From contig NZ_JACJQA010000033.1 in assembly GCF_014696355.1 (NCBI RefSeq), positions 62,001 through 126,000 on the forward strand: 64,000 nt of DNA, in the 5' to 3' direction. Each line of letters begins with the position of its first letter. Positions within the stretch are counted from its first letter, which is position 1. The notes below the pieces were generated by a model, which worked only from the letters and a program-made list of their open reading frames with translations, was not told the origin of the DNA and searched no databases. Source of the stretch: Pseudanabaena sp. FACHB-1998. Lineage in GTDB: Bacteria; Cyanobacteriota; Cyanobacteriia; Pseudanabaenales; Pseudanabaenaceae. Shown here piece by piece: positions 26,758 through 35,847 of this stretch. A program made the translations under genes and the position numbers.

Positions 26758-26911
26758 ATGCTTGCCCGCCAAGGGGAGCGAAAAACAAAATTGGGCGAGA
26801 ACGAAATTGGGCGCGATTGTACCATACTCTAATTGTAAAGACTTACTTTGCATGTTTTAATCATCAAGACTATTTTTGGTATTTTTTGGCAAGAGTTCTG
26901 CAATTTAATAG

Positions 26912-26964
26912 AGAAACAGATTTTTGATAGCGCAGCTTCGCTGCGCTATCAAAAATCTGTTTCT
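26912..26964. repeat. 25-bp perfect palindrome, loop TTC
   Basis: Arms 26912-26936 and 26940-26964 (AGAAACAGATTTTTGATAGC..., core GCGCAGC-TTC-GCTGCGC) lie between two divergent genes, where a terminator would not be expected. Confidence 0.92.
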
Positions 26965-27062
26965 AGTTTTACTGCGAAGTCCTAATTGCAACTTGAAGCA
27001 AGATTTGCAATTAGTTTAGCCAACGTCATTTTCATCCTTTTCATACGCATATTTAGGTAATC

Positions 27063-28448
27063 ATGGCAGTAGATCTGACCCGCGTCCAACCACCCCTCAA
27101 AGTCTATCCGCCCAAAGTTAATCAGTTGATTTTGAAGGCTATCCGCTTCGTAACGCCCTTTTGGCTGCGGTGGCAATGTGGCATTAAGCAGATTGAAACT
27201 CGCTATGTCGATCGCCTTGTCGAAGCGACCAAACAATTTCAAGAGGGCAAAGCGCGTTATATCATCGCCTTTCGTCACCCGACCACTGATGATCCCTTTG
27301 GGATGTTGTATTTACTAGTCTATGCAGTCCCCGAGCAAGCAAGGGCTATGGGGATTAAGCTCAAACATACACCCCATAGTGCTTTTGTGTACGATCGCGG
27401 GATTTCTCTATGGGCAGGAGACTACATCAATTCGCTATTTCCCGCTTTAGGCGGAATTTCGATCTTTCGGGGCAAGCTGGATCGTCCAGCCCTAAATTTG
27501 ATGCGAAAGCAAATTACCAATGGTGATGAACCCCTCTCCATGGCTCCAGAGGGTGGTACTAACGGTAAGAGTGAAATGGTAGCTGAATTAGAACCAGGAG
27601 TAGCTCAGATCGGCTTTTGGGCGGCCGAAGATTTGCTCAAGGAAGGACGGAATGAGGAAATGTTAATCATTCCTGTGGGAATTCAGTACGAATATTCCTT
27701 GGCATCTTGGGCGGCGATTGACGAGGCGATCATGGCGATCGAAAAAGAATGTGGCTTAACTAAGTCCGCCATTAGCACTGAAACTCGCTATCAAAGACTC
27801 TATGAACTAGGTAGTTATTTAGTGCAATGGGTCAGCAATTATTACAAAACTTTTTATCGTAATTACGCGCCGAGGGAATCTGAATTTACGGATAGCGATG
27901 ATATTGCTATTCGCATTGATGATCTCACCGATCGCATCCTTAGTGTTGCCGAAATGAATTTTGGCATAAAGGCAAAAGGAACCGCCATTGATCGCTGTCG
28001 TCGTCTGGAGCAAGCGGCTTGGGATCGCATTTTTCGTAATGACATTAAAGATATTGAGCAGTTGTCGCAGATTGAGCGGAGCTTTGCTGACCAGCTTGCC
28101 CTCGAAGCAAATTACAGCAATTGGCACATGAAAATTGCCGAAAGTATTATCGGGGTCACCAGTGATTATGTGCGCCAACATCCCAGCCCCAGTCGCTACA
28201 TTGAAGTGATTAAACTCATGTGGAGTGTCCTCAGTCGGGTGACCGAACGCGATCCGAAATCTACTTTTAAACAATCTCCTAACTTTGGCGATCGCAAGTT
28301 GTATCTTTCAATTGCAGAGCCTCTTTCTGTATCCTCAAGGCTTGCCGAATATCAATCTAGCCGCAACGCCGCCAAAGAATGCACCCGCAAACTCACGGAA
28401 GAAATTTCCAAATCCCTCAATGACCTCCTTGTAAAATCAATAATTTAA
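27063..28448 (+). CDS. PlsC-like 1-acyl-glycerol-3-phosphate acyltransferase domain protein
   Basis: The 461-residue protein has a PlsC-type acyltransferase domain: FRHPTTDDPFG (H-x4-D motif) near residues 71-81, GGISIFRGKLDRPALNLM corresponding to the glycerol-phosphate binding block, and MAPEGGTNGK near 160 for the EGT motif. Family members transfer acyl groups to glycerolipids in membranes. The C-terminal 250 residues are a charged helical extension, without obvious membrane helices, of a kind found in cyanobacterial homologues of about 450 residues. The substrate is not determined. Confidence 0.8.
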   Translation: MAVDLTRVQPPLKVYPPKVNQLILKAIRFVTPFWLRWQCGIKQIETRYVDRLVEATKQFQEGKARYIIAFRHPTTDDPFGMLYLLVYAVPEQARAMGIKLKHTPHSAFVYDRGISLWAGDYINSLFPALGGISIFRGKLDRPALNLMRKQITNGDEPLSMAPEGGTNGKSEMVAELEPGVAQIGFWAAEDLLKEGRNEEMLIIPVGIQYEYSLASWAAIDEAIMAIEKECGLTKSAISTETRYQRLYELGSYLVQWVSNYYKTFYRNYAPRESEFTDSDDIAIRIDDLTDRILSVAEMNFGIKAKGTAIDRCRRLEQAAWDRIFRNDIKDIEQLSQIERSFADQLALEANYSNWHMKIAESIIGVTSDYVRQHPSPSRYIEVIKLMWSVLSRVTERDPKSTFKQSPNFGDRKLYLSIAEPLSVSSRLAEYQSSRNAAKECTRKLTEEISKSLNDLLVKSII

Positions 28449-28476
28449 CCAAAAGATATGCTTTGAGTCTATTTTG

Positions 28477-28509
28477 CAGAGAAAGGCGGCAAAATGCGCC
28501 GCCTTTCTC
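28477..28509. terminator. 13-bp perfect hairpin after convergent genes
   Basis: Arms AGAGAAAGGCGGC/GCCGCCTTTCTCT (28477-28489, 28497-28509). The last base overlaps the tsaD stop codon. Confidence 0.8.
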
Positions 28510-29534
28510 TATATATATAAGCTTTGGCAATCTTCGAGATTAAGCCGCGATCGCGTAGCAATACTCATTGATGAAGTCTCGCCTCTGGCAAGGTGAATCG
28601 CCCCAGCACAACCAATCATCGCCGCATTATCCGTACATAAACTTAAGGGTGGAAACACTGCCTTAATCTGGTTTTCCGCCGCCAACGTCACCAGCCGCGA
28701 TCGCAAAGCACTATTTGCTGCCACCCCACCAACTGCCACAATGGTCGATAAATTATGCTCGATCGCGCATTTAATCGTGCGCGTCACCAAAGCCGCCGCC
28801 ACCGTTTCTTGGAAACTCGCCGCAATATCGGCGATCGGCAATGGCTCACCATTGGGGCTGAGCTTTTGAGTTAGCCTCAAAACTGCGGTTTTCAGCCCGC
28901 TAAAACTCGAATCATAGGGCGCTTCAGGAATTCGTCCCTGTGGTAATTTGTACGCCTTGGGATTACCCGCGATCGCCATCTTGTCAATAACGGGTCCTCC
29001 GGGGTAGCCTAAACCCAGCAGACGCGCCACCTTATCAAAGGCTTCACCTGCGGCATCGTCACGGGTTTTACCCATCACTTGATAATCGGTGTAATCCTTC
29101 ACCAGAATAATGCTGCTATGTCCGCCAGAAACTAATAGACATAAAAAAGGCGGCTCTAAGGTGGAATCGGCAAGTAAAGCCGAGCAAATATGCCCCTCAA
29201 GGTGATGCACCGCAATCAAAGGCTTTTTGTGTAACATTGCCAAGGTTTTTGCCGCAGTCACCCCAATCATCAGCGAACCAATCAATCCCGGAGCCGTTGT
29301 CACCGCAATTCCATCGATCTCATCCCAAGTTTTGCCTGATTCTTGATATGCTTGGGCGATCGCAGGATTAATCGTCTCCACATGCTGACGGGCGGCAATT
29401 TCAGGCACAACCCCACCATACAGAGCATGGGTTTGAATTTGCGAAGAAACTACACTACTGAGAATTTGGCGATCGCATACCACTGCCGCCGCAGTTTCAT
29501 CGCAGCTAGATTCGATCGCAAGAATAGTTGGCAT
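28509..29534 (-). CDS. tsaD: tRNA N6-adenosine threonylcarbamoyltransferase TsaD
   Basis: The 341-residue ASKHA-fold enzyme transfers threonylcarbamoyl to A37 of ANN-decoding tRNAs (t6A). The N-terminal [16 protein letters not shown], the metal-binding HHLEGHICS (His pair near residues 110-114), VSGGHSSI and [11 protein letters not shown] motifs are all present, and length is standard. A Sua5/YciO family protein that could supply or relate to the threonylcarbamoyl-AMP step lies at 59791-60462, unlinked. TsaB and TsaE are not seen. Confidence 0.96.
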   Translation of the reverse strand: MPTILAIESSCDETAAAVVCDRQILSSVVSSQIQTHALYGGVVPEIAARQHVETINPAIAQAYQESGKTWDEIDGIAVTTAPGLIGSLMIGVTAAKTLAMLHKKPLIAVHHLEGHICSALLADSTLEPPFLCLLVSGGHSSIILVKDYTDYQVMGKTRDDAAGEAFDKVARLLGLGYPGGPVIDKMAIAGNPKAYKLPQGRIPEAPYDSSFSGLKTAVLRLTQKLSPNGEPLPIADIAASFQETVAAALVTRTIKCAIEHNLSTIVAVGGVAANSALRSRLVTLAAENQIKAVFPPLSLCTDNAAMIGCAGAIHLARGETSSMSIATRSRLNLEDCQSLYI

Positions 29535-29544
29535 TTTTAATCAA

Positions 29545-29593
29545 AATTAAGATGATGTAACGTGAACTTCGTTCACGTTACATCATCTTAATT
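29545..29593. repeat. 23-bp perfect palindrome, loop TTC
   Basis: Arms 29545-29567 and 29571-29593 (AATTAAGATGATGTAACGTG...) lie upstream of both divergent genes tsaD and psaF, so they are not positioned as a 3' terminator. Confidence 0.9.
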
Positions 29594-29727
29594 AATAAAT
29601 TACTTTACAGGTTGTGAAGATTGCTTTACCAAGGCGCGATCGCTGATATAGGATCTGAACTTAGGTTCCCAAACTAAAATATCGTTATTTTTGCCTATCT
29701 TAAACCAAGGTAAATCAAGGTCAGTCT

Positions 29728-30303
29728 ATGAAAAGACTTTTTGCTCTCATTCTAGTTATTAGCTTGTGGTTTGGCATTAGCCTTGCTGCAACCCCTGCCG
29801 CATACGCAGACTTCTCTTTCAACGCATTGACTCCCTGTGCTACTTCTTCTGCTTACCAAGATCGCTTGCAATCAGAAGTTGATGGCTACACCGCACGTCT
29901 CGCTAACTTCAAAGCGGGTAGCGCTCCTGCGGAATACCTCAACGGTAAAATCGCTCAAACCAAAGCTCGCTTTGCCAAGTATGCTGATTCTGGCTTGCTT
30001 TGCGGTGAAGATGGCTTACCTCACTTGATCAGTGATGGTCGTTGGGATCGCGCAGGCGAATTCACCATTCCTGCATTGTTGTTCCTCTATATTGCAGGTT
30101 GGATCGGCTGGGTTGGTCGTGCTTACCTTATTGCCATTCATAAGGATGTTGCAACCGCCACTCAAAAGGAAATCATTATCGATCTTCCTCTTGCCGTACA
30201 GTGTATGCTCACTGGTTTCGTTTGGCCTCTTGCTGCTCTCAAAGAATTTGGCTCTGGCGAATTGTTAGTTCCTGAAAACGAAGTTACTGTTTCGCCTCGC
30301 TAG
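29728..30303 (+). CDS. psaF: Photosystem I subunit III PsaF
   Basis: The 191-residue precursor has a lumenal signal peptide ([24 protein letters not shown]) cut before [10 protein letters not shown], the conserved mature start of PsaF. The two cysteines (LTPC..., [12 protein letters not shown]) and [21 protein letters not shown] transmembrane segment are hallmarks. PsaF is peripheral to the PSI core, contacts PsaJ and, in some organisms, helps donor docking. It is followed 33 bp later by psaJ, in the usual psaFJ operon. It is about 25 residues longer than most cyanobacterial PsaF, partly in a charged lumenal helix region and at the C-terminus. Confidence 0.96.
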   Translation: MKRLFALILVISLWFGISLAATPAAYADFSFNALTPCATSSAYQDRLQSEVDGYTARLANFKAGSAPAEYLNGKIAQTKARFAKYADSGLLCGEDGLPHLISDGRWDRAGEFTIPALLFLYIAGWIGWVGRAYLIAIHKDVATATQKEIIIDLPLAVQCMLTGFVWPLAALKEFGSGELLVPENEVTVSPR

Positions 30304-30336
30304 TCAACATCCCTCACATCTAAAAGGAGAACTCCC

Positions 30337-30453
30337 TTGAAAGACTTTTTATCATCTGCCCCTGTATTGGCTGCTGTATGGATGACCATTACTGCTGGTG
30401 TACTAATCGAAGCTAATCGCTTATTCCCAGACATGCTAACCTTCCCTCTCTAA
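30337..30453 (+). CDS. psaJ: Photosystem I subunit IX PsaJ
   Basis: A 38-residue frame starting at TTG 30337 reads [20 protein letters not shown] and continues [18 protein letters not shown]. This is PsaJ, a single-helix PSI subunit that binds chlorophyll (via Glu in IEANR) and supports PsaF. A strong ribosome-binding site AAGGAGA (30324-30330) six bases upstream supports the TTG start. Co-transcribed with psaF. Confidence 0.95.
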   Translation: MKDFLSSAPVLAAVWMTITAGVLIEANRLFPDMLTFPL

Positions 30454-30519
30454 ACTAAATCAACTTGATTGAGTAAATTACGTTTTTAAAGATTGTAGTT
30501 TTTTGATGAGACTGTAAAC

Positions 30520-30646
30520 AAAATAAGAGTGGCGACACAAAGTATCGCCACTCTTATTTTTAGGATTACTTTAGAAAATAAAAAAGCCCCAATGCAATGC
30601 ATTGGAGCTTTTTTATAGCGAGTTGCGACATGAAGTGTCGCAACTC
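30520..30646. terminator. Cluster of three hairpins after psaFJ
   Basis: Three successive stems lie between the convergent psaJ and glnN: 30520-30560 (16 bp, core GTGGCGA), 30578-30616 (about 18 bp, with A6 and T6 ends, loop AAT, a good bidirectional terminator) and 30620-30646 (11 bp, GAGTTGCGACA). Confidence 0.85.
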
Positions 30647-30704
30647 ATTTTCTGCTTTTTGTGTCTTAACAAGAATAGCAATAGCTATAGATTGAAATTA
30701 GAAA

Positions 30705-32879
30705 TTACTTGATGAAAAGCATTTCTTGATAGGTAGGCAATGGCCATAGATCGTCAGCAATTTCGCCTTCAAGGGTATCTACAAAGCCACGAGTAGTATC
30801 CATCAGAGGACGAACAGTATGGGCAATAAACTGCATATGCTCTTCAGGAGACGCAAAATCGTGATTACTGAGGGCTGCACTCAACTTACTGACACTATCT
30901 AACATTGACTTGGTAAGAGAAGCAATTTTCTCAATGCTTTCCTTATCAAAATCAACACCAACCTCTTTAAGGCTTAGAGAAGTGTTAGACAGATCCGCCA
31001 AATAACGAGTAGCCGCAGGGTAAATCAAGGTTTTTACCATACTAATTACCAGCTTAGCTTCCACTTCGATGGAGAGGATATACTGCTCAGAATAGGTCTC
31101 AAAGCGGCTAGCCAACTCAACAGGAGAGAGGACTCCCAGCTTGCTAAATAGTTCTTCAATTTCAGGTTCTTTGAGAACTGGTAAAGCATCGGCAGTTGTG
31201 CGGAGGTTGCGGAGACCACGCTCTTCGACAGCCGCTTTATGCCATTCTTCGGAGTAACCGTTACCATTGAAGATAATTGCGCCATGCAATTCCATTACTT
31301 TCTTAAGAATGGTGGTGATGGCAGCATTTAAATCAACACCCTTAGACAATTCGGCTTCTAGTTCGTCTGCCATCCAGTTTAGGGAGTCTGCCAAGACGGT
31401 ATTCATGGCAACTAGAGGTCCAGCAACGGACTGACCCGAACCAACTGCACGGAACTCGAAACGATTACCTGTGAAAGCAAAAGGAGAAGTACGGTTGCGA
31501 TCGCCAGGGTCAGTGGGCAAAATCGGCAAGGTATCAACACCAATATTCATCTGACCTTTGCCAGTAGAACTCTTGAGGTCGCCTTGACGGAGCTGCTCGA
31601 ATACATCCTCAAGTTGAGAACCTAAATAAACCGAGATAATCGCAGGAGGTGCTTCGTTTGCACCTAAGCGGTGATCGTTGCTGGCAGTCGCCACAACGGA
31701 GCGCAATAAAGGTCCGTACTTATGAACGCCACGAATAACTGCACCACAAAAGACCAAGAATTGAGCGTTGGAGTGAGGAGTATCTCCGGGGTCAAGCAAG
31801 TTGCCTTGAGTTGCGTTGCCAACTGACCAGTTAACGTGTTTACCCGATCCATTGATACCTGCAAAGGGCTTTTCATGAAGTAAACAGACAAATCCATGCT
31901 TCTTAGCGGTGAAGCGGAGGATGGTCATGATCATTTGCTGGTGATCGGTGGCGACGTTAGCCGCTTCAAATACGGGTGCAATTTCAAATTGTCCGGGAGC
32001 TACTTCGTTGTGACGAGTTTTCGCAGGAATGCCGAGGCGATACAACCGCTCCTCAACGTCTTGCATGAAAACTTGAACACGCTCAGGAATTGCCCCAAAG
32101 TAGTGATCGTCAAATTGTTGACCTTTTGCCGAAGGCTTGCCAAATAGAGTGCGACCCGCTAGCAATAGGTCAGGACGAGCATTAGCAAAGTTGGAATCTA
32201 TCAAGAAATATTCTTGCTCAGCGCCACAGCTAGAGTTAACAGGCGCAATGTCTTTTTCACCTAAGAGTTTTAAGACTTTAGTTGCAGCTTTATTCATCGC
32301 TGCATTGGAGCGCAAGAGAGGCGTTTTCTTGTCTAAAGCTTCGCCAGTCCAAGAAACAAAAACCGTAGGAATACAAAGGGTGGAACCGTTGTCGGTTTCC
32401 ATGATGTAAGCAGGGCTAGTGACATCCCATGCTGTGTAGCCCCTTGCTTCAAAGGTGGAGCGAATACCACCGTTGGGGAAGGAAGAACCGTCAGGTTCGC
32501 CTTGAACTAGTAATTTGCCCGCAAATTCTGAGATTGCCGAACCATCGCTTTGGACGGAGATAAAGCCATCATGCTTTTCAGCAGTTGCGTTGGTCAAAGG
32601 ATAAAAGACGTGGGCGTAGTATAAAGCGCCTTTGGAGATTGCCCAATCTTTCATTGCCAATGCGATCGCATCTGCTACGGAACTATCGAGGGGTTCACCA
32701 GTTTGAATGGTTTTTTTGATTGATTTGAAGACTGTCTTAGGGAGACATTCTTGCATTTTGCTTAGAGTAAACACATCAGTTGCCCAAACCTCTTCCAATC
32801 GTTTTGGCGCTTTCTTCGGGAGTGGCTCGCGATTGGTGATTTGATAAATGGCTTGAATGCGCGACTCGTTTCCGCTCAT
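30705..32879 (-). CDS. glnN: Glutamine synthetase type III
   Basis: The 724-residue enzyme is GSIII (GlnN), which condenses ammonia and glutamate. The long length and the GSIII-specific N-terminus ([21 protein letters not shown]), then catalytic blocks [48 protein letters not shown] and [14 protein letters not shown], identify it. In cyanobacteria glnN is usually induced by nitrogen starvation through NtcA and supplements or replaces GlnA; I see no clean GTA-N8-TAC site upstream. A dyad at 32951-32979 lies 72 bp upstream of the start. Confidence 0.96.
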   Translation of the reverse strand: MSGNESRIQAIYQITNREPLPKKAPKRLEEVWATDVFTLSKMQECLPKTVFKSIKKTIQTGEPLDSSVADAIALAMKDWAISKGALYYAHVFYPLTNATAEKHDGFISVQSDGSAISEFAGKLLVQGEPDGSSFPNGGIRSTFEARGYTAWDVTSPAYIMETDNGSTLCIPTVFVSWTGEALDKKTPLLRSNAAMNKAATKVLKLLGEKDIAPVNSSCGAEQEYFLIDSNFANARPDLLLAGRTLFGKPSAKGQQFDDHYFGAIPERVQVFMQDVEERLYRLGIPAKTRHNEVAPGQFEIAPVFEAANVATDHQQMIMTILRFTAKKHGFVCLLHEKPFAGINGSGKHVNWSVGNATQGNLLDPGDTPHSNAQFLVFCGAVIRGVHKYGPLLRSVVATASNDHRLGANEAPPAIISVYLGSQLEDVFEQLRQGDLKSSTGKGQMNIGVDTLPILPTDPGDRNRTSPFAFTGNRFEFRAVGSGQSVAGPLVAMNTVLADSLNWMADELEAELSKGVDLNAAITTILKKVMELHGAIIFNGNGYSEEWHKAAVEERGLRNLRTTADALPVLKEPEIEELFSKLGVLSPVELASRFETYSEQYILSIEVEAKLVISMVKTLIYPAATRYLADLSNTSLSLKEVGVDFDKESIEKIASLTKSMLDSVSKLSAALSNHDFASPEEHMQFIAHTVRPLMDTTRGFVDTLEGEIADDLWPLPTYQEMLFIK

Positions 32880-32950
32880 GGTTGTTTTTAGGAAATACTT
32901 TTGAATTTAGTAATCATACTCAAGATAGATCTTGTAAATGGATAAAAAAG

Positions 32951-32979
32951 ATACCAAACTAATTGCAATTCATTGGTAT
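32951..32979. promoter_or_regulatory. Dyad ATACCAA-N15-TTGGTAT upstream of glnN
   Basis: Seven-base arms (32951-32957, 32973-32979) surround the inner palindrome AATTGCAATT (32961-32970), which shares almost the same centre. It could be an operator for glnN, or a remnant of the ATACCAATT repeat family. Confidence 0.4.
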
Positions 32980-33116
32980 ATCGAACCCGTCTGTCCAATA
33001 AATCCATCAAATAAAGAAAAAATAGCTAAATTCCAGTGAAAAAGCTCTATAAGAAAAACAAAAAGCTTAAGCCTCTTGTTATAAGCTTCTGTTTCTCATA
33101 ACTCCTTTAGGATTGC

Positions 33117-33278
33117 TACTCCCTTCCCAGCCAAGAATTAGCTATACGGCGCTTCGCGCCGTATAGCTAATTCTTGGCTTTTAATGTCTATTTTTAGACT
33201 GGGAAGGGAGTATAAAACCAAGAAATAGCGGTGCGTGGCTTTGCCACGCACCGCTATTTCTTGACTGGGAAAGGAGTA
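33117..33278. mobile_element. Compound MITE-like element: three TIR copies and two palindromes
   Basis: TACTCCCTTCCCAG (33117-33130) and its exact complement CTGGGAAGGGAGTA (33199-33212) enclose a 24-bp perfect palindrome (33129-33152/33156-33179, loop TTC). A second 21-bp perfect palindrome (33219-33239/33243-33263, loop TTT) follows and is closed by CTGGGAAAGGAGTA (33265-33278). There is no coding capacity. TTAGGATTGCTA (33107-33118) precedes it. No target-site duplication is obvious. Confidence 0.8.
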
Positions 33279-33311
33279 TATATATGTTGATGTTAGGAAA
33301 TAGAGAAAAGC

Positions 33312-34943
33312 ATGAAAGCGATCGCTATTGATTTTGGTAGCAGTAATACAGTGGTAGCCCGATGGAATATTGTGACTAATCAGCCTGAAACCATAATTTT
33401 TGACGATCTTAGCCGTCCTAAACCTTTAAATGCTTTGGTTCCTTCGTTAGCATTCGTACATGATGCTCAAAATGAAGTCGTAGAAATTGGTCAAAGAGTG
33501 ATTGACCGAGGCAACGATCGCCCCCAGCCAAGATTATTTAGTCAAATCAAACGCCGACTGGTCAACAATGTCAGGTACATCCCCAGAATTGACGGGATCA
33601 AAGTGACACCTGAATGGGTCGGCAATCAATTTCTGCGCGAACTCTTGCTTAAACTGCGATCGCAACAAATTTTCCCGTCAGAAATAATTTTGACTGCCCC
33701 CGTCCAAGCCTACGAAAAATATTTGCGTTGGCTAGAAGAATGTAGTGCTGAGATATGCATATCTAACTTACCCACCCTAGAGCCTCCGATGATTCGGTTG
33801 CTAGATGAACCCACAGCCGCCGCTTTAGGCTATGAAGCGATCGCCCCTAGTGTCTTAGTTTTAGTAATTGATTTTGGCGGAGGGACTTTAGATTTGTCTT
33901 TAGTACGCTTGCCTAAGAGTGAAAATGTAACCAAATGGGGCGATCGCCTTGGCATCAATCAAAGCGAATGGTCAGAACATAAAGCCGAGGCGATCGCTAA
34001 AACTGGCTATACGCTCGGCGGCGAAGATATCGATCAATGGTTGATCCAAGATTATTCCGAAAATTGTGAGGATGTAGAAAATATAACCATCATCCAAGGT
34101 TCCAGCATCCTCAAATTTCTGATGGAACGGATTAAGATCAAGCTCTCAGACCACGAAACTGCTTCAGAAATATTTTTTGATGTAACTACGCAATCAACCA
34201 CAGAGATTACCTATACTCGCGAGCAACTCCAGAAATTATTAGATCGCAAAGGTTTTTATCGAATTCTCAAGTCTGCCATTGATGAGTTGATCAACCGAGC
34301 TTTTAATAAAGGTGTTCTCAAGGGCGATATCAAAAATATTTTATTAGTAGGCGGCTGCACACTCATTCCATCGGTACGCCAGTTTATCGAAGACTATTTC
34401 ACCATGGGGAAGGTATACAGTCATAAACCCTTTGAGGCGATCGCCCATGGGGCTTTGATGCTTAGTCAGGGGATGAATGTCCAAGACTATCTGTTTCACT
34501 CCTACGCGATCCAACATTGGGATCGTTTGACCGAACAATGGAAATATCAACCCTTATTTCGGCGAGGGCAAGTCTACCCAACTCGTCGTCCCTTAGAGCT
34601 AATACTGCGAGCCACTCAACCTGATCAATCCGAAATTTCCTTAACTATCGGCGAACTTACTAGTCCCTCGAAAGGGAGTGCGGAAATTAGCTTTGAGGGA
34701 GATTGCCTTGTGATGAATTTTGAGCATCAGCCAAAGGATATTTTTCAACCGTTACAAGCAGATGGTCAGGGTGAAGGTATCCCACAGGCGATCGCCCTGC
34801 TTGAACCGCTAGGACAGCCTGATTGCGATCGCCTCAAAGTTTTATTTAGTATCAGTAACAATCGTGAGTTATTAATAACGGCGATCGATCTTCTAACCCA
34901 CAAGCAATTATTAACTAATTATCCTGCCGCAAAATTAAGATAA
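33312..34943 (+). CDS. Hsp70-family (DnaK-like) ATPase with non-canonical C-terminus
   Basis: The 543-residue protein has the actin-like ATPase fold of Hsp70: phosphate-1 AIDFGSSNTVVA (residues 4-15), connect-1 LLDEPTAAALGY near 171, phosphate-2 VIDFGGGTLDLSLV near 190 and adenosine motif ILLVGGCTLIPSVRQFIEDYF near 344. The GIDLGTT of true DnaK is replaced by AIDFGSSNT. After about residue 370 the canonical substrate-binding and lid domains are not recognisable; instead there is a beta-rich region and no EEVD-like end. Probably a specialised cyanobacterial Hsp70 relative; clients unknown. Confidence 0.82.
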   Translation: MKAIAIDFGSSNTVVARWNIVTNQPETIIFDDLSRPKPLNALVPSLAFVHDAQNEVVEIGQRVIDRGNDRPQPRLFSQIKRRLVNNVRYIPRIDGIKVTPEWVGNQFLRELLLKLRSQQIFPSEIILTAPVQAYEKYLRWLEECSAEICISNLPTLEPPMIRLLDEPTAAALGYEAIAPSVLVLVIDFGGGTLDLSLVRLPKSENVTKWGDRLGINQSEWSEHKAEAIAKTGYTLGGEDIDQWLIQDYSENCEDVENITIIQGSSILKFLMERIKIKLSDHETASEIFFDVTTQSTTEITYTREQLQKLLDRKGFYRILKSAIDELINRAFNKGVLKGDIKNILLVGGCTLIPSVRQFIEDYFTMGKVYSHKPFEAIAHGALMLSQGMNVQDYLFHSYAIQHWDRLTEQWKYQPLFRRGQVYPTRRPLELILRATQPDQSEISLTIGELTSPSKGSAEISFEGDCLVMNFEHQPKDIFQPLQADGQGEGIPQAIALLEPLGQPDCDRLKVLFSISNNRELLITAIDLLTHKQLLTNYPAAKLR

Positions 34944-34963
34944 AACCTGAAGCCTTCAGGTTT
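34943..34963. terminator. Short hairpin between convergent genes
   Basis: AAACCTGAA/TTCAGGTTT with loop GCC occupies 34943-34963, the whole space between the two convergent genes. Confidence 0.75.
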
Positions 34964-35643
34964 CATAGAGCCAACTCCAGCAAAAATCCCACACGGCTAT
35001 CGTAGATTAAAGGCGATCGCCGCCATTCAATTTTTGTCCCCAACCTGAAATTATTAGTAATGGCGTAACTAGTCGAAAGAACAGTCGTACTCATCTCCAA
35101 ATTGCCGTTAGGAGAAGTAAAAGTATGGCTCAAGCGTAAATCCGAACTATGGGGCGACAAAACCAAAATTCCTAGCAAACCTACATCTAAACCAGAAGTT
35201 TGGGGACGCTCCCATTGATTAAATTGGCGGTATCCCACAATTGGCGAAATATTCCAATAGGAACCCAAAGGCAAGAGGTAATAACGAAAGTTTGCCTGAA
35301 TTTCACTCTCGCGACCACTAAACTCAGTTTGATAGCTGCCGCTCACCGCCCAAGAAGACTGCCCCACAAACAAATCTTCAAATCCTGCTTCAAGCCCCAA
35401 AGAGTTATTACGCGATGTAATCCCAATCCTGAATTTTTTATCAAAGCTTGGCGTATTGTGGATATCTTCTAAAAGATCGGGAGGCTTTTCCAGCCAACGT
35501 CTTAATACGGGGCTACGTTCAATAATTTGGCGATCTATTTCTAACTCATCGGCTTGACGAGAGGCTCTAGGGTTGCTATGAGCCGCACTACTGAGACTAA
35601 AGTAAGCAATTATCGCTACGGCGATCGCCCATTTCTTTGTCAT
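34963..35643 (-). CDS. Putative outer-membrane beta-barrel protein
   Basis: From ATG 35643 the 226-residue product begins with a signal peptide (KKWAIAVAIIAYFSLSSAAHS). The mature part has a charged helical segment (ADELEIDRQIIERSPVLRRWL) and then alternating amphipathic strands (FRIGITSRNNSLGLEAGFEDLFVGQ, WAVSGSYQTEF, SEIQANFRYYLLP, NISPIVGYRQF, VGLLGILVLSP, DLRLSHTFTSP), ending GFLLELAL. This strand periodicity suggests an outer-membrane beta-barrel. No named family is recognised. An upstream in-frame start at 35700 would precede the signal peptide and is not preferred. Confidence 0.65.
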   Translation of the reverse strand: MTKKWAIAVAIIAYFSLSSAAHSNPRASRQADELEIDRQIIERSPVLRRWLEKPPDLLEDIHNTPSFDKKFRIGITSRNNSLGLEAGFEDLFVGQSSWAVSGSYQTEFSGRESEIQANFRYYLLPLGSYWNISPIVGYRQFNQWERPQTSGLDVGLLGILVLSPHSSDLRLSHTFTSPNGNLEMSTTVLSTSYAITNNFRLGTKIEWRRSPLIYDSRVGFLLELAL

Positions 35644-35847
35644 AAATTTCCGCAATTTCCGTGAGTTTGTGCCAAATAATTCAAAAGAAAGAAAGTACAC
35701 ACCACTAAGTTATGCACTCTAGCGCATGTTTAAGGAGGGCATACTCATTGAACAAACCGCTATGGCAAAGAACTATCAAGAGCGTATTTATAATTATCCT
35801 AGTAAATGTACATAGCAAAGTCCTATAAACAGCAAACGGAAAGAAAA

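Larger units (their letters stand above)
32880..33311. other. Divergent intergenic region with nested MITE-like elements
   Basis: No gene is seen. It holds a dyad (ATACCAA...TTGGTAT, 32951-32979) and the compound palindromic element at 33117-33278. Confidence 0.6.
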
